From: Rhineura floridana
Lineage: Eukaryota; Chordata; Lepidosauria; Squamata; Rhineuridae
Assembly: GCF_030035675.1 (NCBI RefSeq)
Contig: NC_084493.1
Location: 25,240,203-25,304,202 of the forward strand
Length of the DNA: 64,000 nt
Direction of reading: 5' to 3'
A program made the translations under genes and the position numbers. Of this stretch, positions 56,765-64,000 are shown in pieces; position 1 is the stretch's first letter, and every line of letters starts with the position of its first letter. The notes below the pieces were generated by a model, which worked only from the letters and a program-made list of their open reading frames with translations, was not told where the DNA came from and ran no database searches.

Positions 56765-57660
56765 GTGCCCCCGCCAGTAGTGTGGTGGAAAATTAACAAG
56801 TGCAGGGTCCCTTCATGATAGTCACACTATGCCTCCTCACAGCCATGCCTCCTCTTCCACTTTCCCTCATCTCCGTTGCTCTCTATGTTGTCTCTTGAGT
56901 CCATGTTCCACTCCAGCAGACATCCCTAGGAGCCAATCAGCATGAAAGGGGAGGCTGTGAAGAAGAAGAGTCTTCTCAGTGGCTAACTCACCTCTTTTCA
57001 CTCTGATTGGCTCCAATCAGCATGAAAAGAAAAGGACTCTTCTCAGTGCCTAACACACTCCCTTTTCATGCTGATAGGGACAGGGCCGGTGTCAGACATG
57101 ACTGGGCCCTTGGGCGTCAGCCTGCCCAGGGCCCGTGGCACCATAGCCCAACACCCCCAATACAGGTGGCACGGGGCTAATAAGCTTGCCCATGCACCCC
57201 ACCTACCTCTCGTGCCAAGTGAATGACATGTGCACGTAGTGCACATGCCTGCCATCAACCAAGATGGTGGCAGGGGCATTAGCCCCTTAGAGCAGCCCCC
57301 ACTGACATCTAGGGTAATGGCAGGCATGCGCGCACAGCATGCACGTCATTCACACAGATGGGAGAGATAGGTTGGGTGTGCATGTGGGCTTATTGAAGTG
57401 CTGGCTATTTGTGGGGAGGTGCCTGGGAGCTCCCTCTCTGCAATCCCTGGCAGGGTTGGGTTGCAGGATCTGACACTGCCTCAGATCACGGAATGGGAGC
57501 ACCACCTCCCAGACTAAGGAGGGGCCCTTCAGGGGCCCTTGGCCAGGGCCCAACCTGCCAGCCTCTAGCACTGGCCCTACATAGGGACCTGGTTGGGACC
57601 GTGCTCCCAAAAAAGTAACAGATCTTGACCCTCCTGTGAACCCTGGTGCCCCCCACTCCT
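56762..57660 (-). mobile_element. Family B DNA element (reverse) split by a hAT-like element
   Basis: The left part (56762-57073) carries 'gccagtagtgtggtggaaaa', 'gtgcagggtcccttcatgat' and 'ctaggagccaatcagcatga'. The right part (57588-57660) carries 'accgtgctcccaaaaaagta' and 'cagatcttgaccctcctgtg'. Both match the reverse of 36680-37120. Confidence 0.65.
57081..57579. mobile_element. hAT-like non-autonomous element, 499 bp
   Basis: It starts CAGGGCCGGTGTCAGA and ends with the inverted version (TCTAGCACTGGCCCTA). It is flanked by an 8-bp near-perfect duplication (GATAGGGA at 57073-57080 and CATAGGGA at 57580-57587). The interior has no open frame of note. Confidence 0.75.
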
Positions 57661-58605
57661 GACCCAGCATTTATTTACTTATTTAAAGACAATTTCTAGA
57701 CAATGTTTTGTTCAGAGTGACTTATATTAAAAGCAATACAGCAAACAATGCTATAAAATATCCATATTACAGCACAGAGGTCAGATAAAAGCTGCCACCA
57801 ATGGTCTAGGAATGCCCCTGCAAAAATATTAAGTTTTTCAGCAGGCACCAGAAACAATTACTGCAAGTGCTGCCATATGGGGGGGGGCAGGAACTTGTTC
57901 TGTAGGATATGCATCACCACAAAGAATGGTGTTAATGGTCAGCACATGCAAGGCATCCTTTTCTTTTCAGGTTGCAATGGTGTGTAGCAAGACCCTATTA
58001 CCGCCACCTAGTGGTGATAAAATGATTGCTCTTCAGTTGTAATAGTTCATAAAGCCTCATATCTTGCAAGAAGTTCCATAAAATCCCATACAAGCAGTCC
58101 AATTTTTTTTTCAGGCCAAAAATCTTTGGGTCCAGAGTTGGCAACTTTACAGAAGTTCTTGGAAGATACAAGGTGTCATGAGTTATTAAAGTTCATAGAG
58201 ACAGCCCCCAAAGACAAATGTATACTACCCAAATCATTAAGTTTGTGAAAGAGAGGTTCCCTTTCATTCCTGGATCCCAAACAATCCCACACTGTATGAT
58301 CAATTGTTTCATCCATGCCACAAACTTCATAAAGGTCACTGTTAGTCCTTCCAACCTTGAACAAATTACTTGGCTTTGACCGTTGTGGTGCTGAGTGATC
58401 TCACACATTTATAAGAAGAGGGAGGGCATACACTCTTTCAGATAACCCGGCCCCAAATTGTTTAGAACTTTTATCTGTTTGCAATAACACCTTAAACACG
58501 GCTCTGTAGCAAAATGCTTCCTCTCCTATGCCTAATGCCTGCAGTGGGGCCAGAGTTTGCATGTATGTGGATAAATTGTATATATTTTTAGTTTCTTTTT
58601 TGTTA
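57661..58605 (-). repeat. LINE remnants (antisense)
   Basis: The stretch 57661-57960 is tail-like ('ttatttacttatttaaagac', 'agtgacttatattaaaagca'). On the minus strand at 58176-58364 a frame reads VGRTNSDLYEVCGMDETIDH then TVWDCLG. A CxxC-H-C pattern of this kind is found at the C terminus of several LINE reverse transcriptases. I cannot assign the clade. Confidence 0.4.
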
Positions 58606-58609
58606 TTCC

Positions 58610-58835
58610 ATAGATATTCCCCCTTCCTTCCAAGGAGCCCAAGGTGGCCTACAAACATGGCTCTCCCCCTCCTGATTGTATTCCCATAACAACCCTGTGA
58701 GGTAGGTTAGGCCGAAAGTCAGTGACTGGCCCAAGGTCATCCAGCAAGTTCCATGGCCGAGCAGGAATTTGAACCCGGTTCTCCCAAGGTCCCAGGCCGA
58801 CAGCTCTAATCACTACAACACACTGGCTGTTTGGT
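58610..58835 (-). repeat. tRNA-derived SINE (antisense, diverged)
   Basis: The words 'ccttccaaggagcccaaggt', 'aacaaccctgtgaggtaggt' and 'aatcactacaacacactggc' are the reverse of the SINE type seen at 19630. Confidence 0.6.
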
Positions 58836-59086
58836 GTGTGAGTCATGTGTGGCATCAGTCTGCCTGCATGTTTCTCTCTGTGTGAATGTGTATGAATGCA
58901 TGTATGTTTATGTGCGGATAACTGTGTGTAGGTATGTCTATTGACCCCATCCATGTTCTGCATTGGACCCACACCCTCGGGCATATCACCCCGGAAAGTT
59001 TATGAAGAGGGCATGCAGCTTTTGGGCTGAAAAAAATCCCCCCCATGTTTATATTGTTAAATGTAAACAGTACTAAATAATGTGTA
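58836..59086. other. Short intergenic stretch, nothing recognised
   Basis: TG-rich sequence occurs at 58860-58935 ('ctctctgtgtgaatgtgtat'). No gene is seen. Confidence 0.35.
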
Positions 59087-59310
59087 TGTAAATATACTGC
59101 TTTCAAGTCGATCCCGACTTATGGCGACTCTATGAAGAGGGTTTTCATGGTAAGCGGTATTCAGAGGGGGTTCACCATTGCCTTCCTCTGAGGCTGAGAG
59201 GCAGTGACTGGCCCAAGGTCACCCAGTGAGCTTCATGGCTGTCTGGGTTATTCGAACCCTGGTTTCCCAGGTCATAGTCCATCACCTTAACCACTACACC
59301 ACACTGGCTC
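59087..59310 (-). mobile_element. Sauria-type SINE (antisense) with 14-bp target duplication
   Basis: The tail leads ('gctttcaagtcgatcccgac') and the head ends it ('cactacaccacactggctc'). The duplication CTAAATAATGTGTA lies at 59073-59086 and 59311-59324. It is full length. Confidence 0.9.
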
Positions 59311-59344
59311 CTAAATAATGTGTAATATATAAATGCAATGTAAT

Positions 59345-59760
59345 GATATTTTATGAAGTTTGAACCAGTGGTTCCCAAACGTTTCTTCCTACAGACCACT
59401 TGAAAATGGCTGAGGGTCTCAGCAGCCCACTTTCTGATATTTCTGCCTGTTGCAGCAATTGTAATGCACTGTGTTTGATGCTGTATTATCTTTCGTTGTA
59501 TGTTTATTGCTTCATTTACTTATTTTATATTGCATTTAATTGTATTACAATTTACATGCCACAGAATTCAAACTGTAATTCAATAAAGGACAATACAAGA
59601 ACAATGCAAATACAATTTAAATCAACATTAATATTTAATGCAGTGGATGTTCCCTCTCCTATCTTCAATCACAAACCCACAGGCACTCCATGGACCATCT
59701 GAATGAAGCTCATGGATCTCTGGTAGCCTGCGGACCACACTCTGGGAACCCCTGCTTTAA
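59345..59760 (+). repeat. Family K hAT-like element
   Basis: Its ends are 'ccagtggttcccaaacgttt' and 'cactctgggaacccctg', inverted copies. The interior ('acagaccacttgaaaatggc', 'atttattgcttcatttactt') matches 61970-62315 in reverse. Confidence 0.65.
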
Positions 59761-59787
59761 ACTCTCTCTCTCTCTGTGTACGCACAC

Positions 59788-59822
59788 GGATGGATGGATG
59801 GATGGATGGATGGATGGATGGG
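59788..59822 (+). repeat. (GGAT)n microsatellite
   Basis: About eight or nine GGAT units follow a short TC run (about 59761-59775). Confidence 0.95.
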
Positions 59823-59875
59823 GTTACAGGCAGATCCTGGATTTGAAGATATGATGATTAAAGTAGTATGTAGAC

Positions 59876-60013
59876 CAGGGGTGGCGAACCTTTGGCACTC
59901 CAGATGTTGCTGAACCACAACTCCCATCATCCCTATCCACGGAACTTGCTTGCTGGGGATGATGGGAACTGTAGTTCAGCAACATCTGGAGTGCCAAAGG
60001 TTCGCCACCCCTG
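59876..60013. mobile_element. Family P hAT-like MITE, 138 bp, near-perfect hairpin
   Basis: It starts CAGGGGTGGCGAACCTTTGG and ends with the exact inverted version. The arms of about 58 bp differ at only about two positions. A perfect 8-bp target duplication, ATGTAGAC, lies at 59868-59875 and 60014-60021. It is the youngest-looking P copy here. Confidence 0.9.
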
Positions 60014-60049
60014 ATGTAGACACTACAGGCAGCACAGTGAAGCAGTTAG

Positions 60050-60265
60050 AGCAACCTCTCCCAACCTGGTGCACTTTAGACGTTTTGGACTATACCTCCC
60101 ATCAGCCCTAGCCAGCTGTGCTGGCTGGGACTGATGGGAGGTGTAGTCAAAAACTTCCAGGAGAGTATTCAATGCTAGTCCTACCCTACTCAGAGTAGAC
60201 CCACTGAAGGTAATGGAGATGACAAACTTAAATTCATTCATTTCAAGTAGGTCTTAACTGAGTGC
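60050..60265. repeat. Family P subfamily copy followed by a family M copy
   Basis: The stretch 60050-60165 has 'ttttggactatacctcccat' facing 'gatgggaggtgtagtcaaaa'. The stretch 60172-60262 has 'ctactcagagtagacccact' and 'aggtcttaactgagtgcaat'. Confidence 0.6.
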
Positions 60266-60639
60266 AATCCTTGCAGAGCAGCAGGCCGGGGAAGGTTACT
60301 TTAGAAATATCCACGTGAAGTGGCTTAGAGATGCTGTGAACCGCTGTTGTCAGCCGATTAGGTTATAATTATAAAGCCTCAAGTGTCAATCCTCACTCTC
60401 TCCAAAGTTCATTGGAATGGTGTGAGTGTGTGTGTGTGTGGGGGGGGGAGGGATCGGCATCTCTCAGACTAACCTACCTCACAGGATCGTTGTGAGGTTG
60501 AAAAGGGAGAACCATGCATCAACTCTGAGCTCCATAGAAGGACAGACTAATACGATTAATCATAAATTGATCCTCGGTATTACACCCTTCCAGGAACTTC
60601 AGCATCTGTAGTTCCACCTGCTAATTTACTTGACCTCCC
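60266..60639. other. Short stretch upstream of the last gene, nothing recognised
   Basis: A GT/G-rich run lies at 60421-60449. No recurrent repeat except a faint SINE-like 'cctacctcacaggatcgttg' at 60470. Confidence 0.35.
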
Positions 60640-60819
60640 CGCCCACTCGCGTCTTCAACTTTGCCTAGTCACGCCCACACACTTTATGGCCCGCCCTTCC
60701 TCTCTCCCTGGATTGGTCAGCTTCCAAATACCGATCATGTATTTATACTTGGGTCCGATGCTTTGGGCAAAGCTTAAGCCAAAAAAGGACTTTTTCGCGT
60801 TTGGAGAGGTAGGGGGAAA
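60640..60819 (+). promoter_or_regulatory. SEMA7A: Promoter of the probable SEMA7A gene
   Basis: A reverse CCAAT box (GATTGGTCAG, about 60711-60720) and a TATA box (TATTTATA, about 60740-60747) precede a CpG-rich leader and the ATG at 60820. The spacing is that of a normal TATA promoter, with transcription probably starting near 60770-60780. Confidence 0.6.
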
Positions 60820-60934
60820 ATGGGCTTTGAGACGCGCCGAGCCGCGTTTCTGATTGTCATGTGGACGAGTCAGCTGCTTCCCCCCTCCGCTTCCTGTCGG
60901 ATGGCGAGTCCCAGGATTGTCACCTCTCCGCTAG
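60820..60934 (+). CDS. SEMA7A: Probable first coding exon of SEMA7A (signal peptide), gene incomplete in window
   Basis: From the ATG the frame encodes 38 codons, then one base before a strong donor (CTAG|GTAAGG). The N terminus has a signal-peptide layout: Arg-Arg at residues 6-7, a hydrophobic core AAFLIVMW, then SQLLPPSASC. After it comes ASPRIVTSPL, which can be compared with the GPRIF segment just after the signal peptide of human SEMA7A. In mammals SEMA7A, a GPI-anchored semaphorin acting through integrin and plexin receptors, is the next gene downstream of UBL7 on the same strand, as here. The family call rests mainly on that gene order and a very short match. Another secreted protein is possible. 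Confidence 0.5.
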
Positions 60935-61969
60935 GTAAGGACGCTCAGGAGCAGGGGTTTCGCACGTGAAAATGTGCCGGCTAGCTTGCCTTACGAAATT
61001 GACGTGTGAAATGTACAAGAGTCCTTCAGGGTGTGAGTCCACCTTCTGAGTCGCGTCGCTGGTGAGAGACCTTTTCCTCCGAGTGGAATAATAACGTGGT
61101 TTTGGAGCAGGCTCACTTTTGATGTGTAATTAAAAAAAAAGGAATTTTAGCAAGTGGTATTTAACGTTACCAAACGCGTTTCAACTTATCTTCATTCAGG
61201 GGTCAAAGCAGTTATAGGATTAAAGAAGAGCAGAAGATGTCCCGGCCACAGTTTTTAGAAGTGTGTGCCTATGCGCACTGGAAGCATTTGGCTAAAGTCG
61301 AGGGATGTCAGGCTTGGGATGTTTAAGCCACTCCAGCTGCCCACATAATCTGTGCCTTTAGCATAACACTCTAAAATGTTCTAACATTGCAATCCTATGT
61401 ATGTATATTTGGACACAAACCTCACTGTGTTTAATGGCACTTGCACCCATTTAAACGGTGCTTAGTGAACTGAAATTCCTGTGGTCAGGTTACTGAGCTC
61501 CTTGGTGAATTTTTCACCATACATTTAATGCGTGTGGTTTCCCCAAAGAAGCCTGGGAATTGTAGTTTACCCCTCACAGAGCTGCAGTTCCCAGCACCCT
61601 TAACAAACTATAATTCTGTACACTTACTGGGAGTAAGCCCTCTTGGATTGAGCAGGACCTGCTTCTGAGGAGGCATGCATAGGATGGTGCTGAAAGAATG
61701 TATGTTGTAATGTATTGGGTACATTAGTGGAGCAAGCCTATGCATATTTACTTGGAAGTAAGTCTGCTGTGTCCAGTGGGGTTTACTCCCAAGTAAGTGT
61801 GCATAGGATTGTAGTTTAAATACCACTTAGATGATGAGGAGGAAGATAGCACAGTATTGTAAATGCACTTACCTGGGAGTGATCCCTGCTGAACATAGAG
61901 CAGCTTCCAACTGAGTAAATGCTGTTTGTAGTGTGGTGTGTGGTAGTTAGAGTATTGGTCAAGGACTAG

Positions 61970-62315
61970 GATCCCAAACTTTGGTCCGTGGACCACCAGT
62001 GGCCTGCAAGCTTCATCCAGGTGGTCCACAGCATGTCCACATTAAATATTTGCATTGATTTTTCAATTGTATTTTTATTGCTGCTTTTATTTCTTTTTGT
62101 ATTTTATTGTATTACAATTTTGAAGGCAATAAAATACAACATAAGAAATTTTTAAAAAAGTAATAAAAAGGCAATTAAAAATCATACAGCCTCCAGCACA
62201 CCACATTACAATTGCCAGAACAGGCAGGAAAATGATGAAGTGGTCTGCCAAGACCCTCAACCATTTTCATGTGGTCTGTGCTTGTGTGTGTGTGTGTGTT
62301 TGGGAACCCTTGGCC
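61970..62315 (-). repeat. Family K hAT-like element (reverse)
   Basis: The words 'gatcccaaactttggtccgt', 'ggaccaccagtggcctgcaa' and 'gtgtttgggaaccctt' mirror the ends of the copy at 59345. Confidence 0.6.
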
Positions 62316-62714
62316 TAGGATTCAAGAGACCTGGGTTCAAATCTTTCTCTTCTGTGTGAAACTCATCAAATGACCTTGGGCCAGTTAACTATTCTTGCTG
62401 TTTTAAGCTTGCAGTAACCTGGGAAAAAATAGATAAGGCAGAACACATCCTTTGGGACTTGGGAGGGCAAACCTCTCTGTGTTGATGTGAGCTCTTTGAT
62501 AGAAGGATGAGAGAAAAATGATGGGCTGTATCCAGTGCTAGCCCTACTCAGAGTAGACCCATTGAAATGAATAAACATGGCTAACTAAGGTCCACTGATT
62601 TCAACGGGTTCCCCTCTGAGTAAAGATTAGCTGGATGCAACCCAAATGAAACAAACCATGTGTCAGGTTGTGCTACAGGAGAAACTGAACAATGCGACAG
62701 ACTCGCACATTTCA

Positions 62715-62895
62715 TCCACACCATATGTTTAAATCAGTCTTAGTACCACTTTAACAGTCATGGTTTTCCCGAAAGAATCCTGGCAAGGATTGTAGTTTGT
62801 TAAGGGTCTCCTAACAACATTCAGCACCTGTAGCAAACTATAGTTTCCAGGATTCTTTGGGGGATGCAGTGACTCTTAAAGTGGTATGAGTGCTT
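62715..62895. repeat. Family T palindromic MITE
   Basis: The arms 'aacagtcatggttttcccga' and 'gggggatgcagtgactctta' are inverted, with 'gaatcctggcaaggattgta' facing 'actatagtttccaggattct'. Confidence 0.65.
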
Positions 62896-63095
62896 TCATG
62901 CACGATGTGGATGTGACCAGAGTTTGTACCTTGTCCGTGCCAAGAACTTGCTTGGCAGCCTTAGGCAAACCTCTGTCTTGTCCTCGTCCGCGTCATCTGC
63001 AATAGTGAGAGAATGCTAGCCTAAATACAGATTGTGAAAGGATTTTTCTTTGTTATGTTTGTATCTCCTCTCCACCCCTTGCCCTGAGTTCCCGT

Positions 63096-63268
63096 AGAGA
63101 TGTGAAGGCCTGGGGGGGGGGGAACCCAGAGGAATTGGAAAAAATGGCTTTATGTGCATTTTTCCTGTTTTTTCCTGATTTTTTTCTTGAAAAATTGAAA
63201 AAATGAGAAAAAAATGGATCCCCCACAAGCCCCCCCCCAGGGGGTTTCCAGGTCTTCACATCTCTAGT
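63096..63268. mobile_element. Short inverted-repeat DNA element
   Basis: The ends AGAGATGTGAAGGCCTGG and CCAGGTCTTCACATCTCT are inverted copies with one mismatch. Inside are a G-run and a C-run facing each other and an A-rich 'ttgaaaaaatgagaaaaaaa' centre, so the whole 170 bp can fold into a hairpin. Only one copy was seen here. Confidence 0.7.
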
Positions 63269-63607
63269 CCTGAAGAGCTAAGGGAGCACTGCATGCCATG
63301 CACTTTCTGCCTTTCCCTTCTCTATTCTCATCACAACCCTGTGAGGTAGGTTAGGCTAAGAGATGGTGACTGGGCCAACTTCATATCAAAGCAGGGATTC
63401 AAACTCCGATCTCCCCAGTCCAAAGCACCCCCCAAAGAATCTTGGGTTCTGTAGTTTAAATTTATTTGGAATTGTTGGTCTATGAGGCATAAACTACAGT
63501 TCTCTAGAATCTTGATGGGGGGACCATCAACCATTTTAGACTCCTATACCACACCGGTTCTTGCCTAATACTGTATTTGTGAAGTGCTTTGAACTCTTGC
63601 AACGACT

Positions 63608-63752
63608 ACACTGGAAGTAGCCAACATGGTGCCCTCCAGATGTTCTTAGATTCGAGTGCCCATCAGCCCTGGTCAGCATGGCCAATGGTCAGGGGTGATG
63701 GGAGTTGTAGTCTAACAATGTTTGGAGAACACCATGTTGGTTATCCCTGCCC
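63608..63752. repeat. Family P palindromic MITE
   Basis: The arms 'gtagccaacatggtgccctc' and 'gagaacaccatgttggttat' are inverted. Confidence 0.65.
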
Positions 63753-63977
63753 TACAAATTGACAAGTTTCCTGGAAAGATTTCTTTCAGGACTCTGCTTC
63801 TGTCACTCCCCTCCAAGTTATTAGAACTTCCACAGCTGCTGGTTAGTGGATCAGTGGAAACATATCTTTCCTCTGTCTGGTTGCTTAGGAGTGTGAAGCA
63901 GATGAGAACATTGCATCCCTCTTAGTGTTTGCATGTAGCTTATCTCCCCTTCTTGCGCTCCTTGTGTCTCTCTGCAG

Positions 63978-64000
63978 CAGTTCCCAAACGTCGTCCCCCA
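63978..64000 (+). other. Possible start of exon 2 of the probable SEMA7A gene (cut by window end)
   Basis: A pyrimidine-rich tract ('ttgcgctccttgtgtctctc') ends in TGCAG at 63977. Joined to exon 1 in phase it continues the frame as AVPKRRPP. Too few bases remain to judge. Confidence 0.3.

Larger units (their letters stand above)
60935..63977 (+). other. Intron 1 of the probable SEMA7A gene
   Basis: It contains M copies (61388-61450, 61615-61820, 61860-61930, 62526-62643), T pieces (61500-61615, 62715-62895, 63425-63560), a K element in reverse (61970-62315, including a TG repeat at 62283-62299), SINE remnants (62310-62420 sense, 63320-63425 antisense), a short inverted-repeat element (63096-63268) and a P copy (63608-63752). 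The stretches 60935-61385 and 63755-63960 show nothing I recognise. Confidence 0.5.

Overview
The window looks like a piece of a squamate reptile (lizard-type) chromosome. It carries Sauria-type SINEs, CR1 and L2 LINEs with many 5'-truncated tails, an L1-derived insertion, and dense hAT-like inverted-repeat elements. Its genes are vertebrate, with long repeat-filled introns. I cannot name the species from sequence alone.

Three host genes lie on the + strand. (1) A cytoplasmic actin gene at about 6160-10210 has one non-coding first exon, one 5'UTR intron and an uninterrupted 376-codon reading frame beginning Met-Ala. That is the known structure of the chicken 'type 5' cytoplasmic actin gene. 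(2) UBL7 has a CpG-rich non-coding first exon ending at 17139 and ten coding exons between 21904 and 32425. The splice junctions join to an unbroken 380-residue protein with a ubiquitin-like domain at the N terminus and a UBA domain at the C terminus. (3) At 60820-60934 there is a probable first coding exon of a secreted or membrane protein, with a TATA box, a CCAAT box and a signal peptide. Its place downstream of UBL7 on the same strand matches SEMA7A in mammals, so SEMA7A is the best guess; the rest of that gene lies beyond the window.

Between the actin gene and UBL7 there is a broken, inverted second copy of the actin gene (about 13548-14843). It still carries sequence from the 3' end of the parent's 5'UTR intron, so it looks like a DNA-level duplicate and not a retrocopy of spliced mRNA. 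A GC/CpG-rich block with no recognised gene lies beside it (12770-13510).

The 33-60 kb stretch holds no recognised host gene and is a mosaic of transposable elements. The largest are a 5'-truncated CR1 LINE (about 45560-47735, two breaks) and a 5'-truncated but nearly open L2 LINE (about 53745-56764, one frameshift). Around them are repeated non-autonomous DNA elements, which I group by letter. P: about 138-bp hAT palindrome, about 21 copies. M: 'gcaatcc / gagtagac' palindromes. T: 'catggcttcccc' palindromes. B: CCAAT-rich element. C: 'agggatgg' element. D: 'gtggctggtgc' element, six copies in one cluster. H and K: 'ggggaacct' and 'ggttcccaaac' hAT-like elements. Several insertions are nested with exact target-site duplications, which allows the order of events to be read. 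No retrovirus, Polinton, CRISPR array or genuine tRNA/rRNA gene was recognised.
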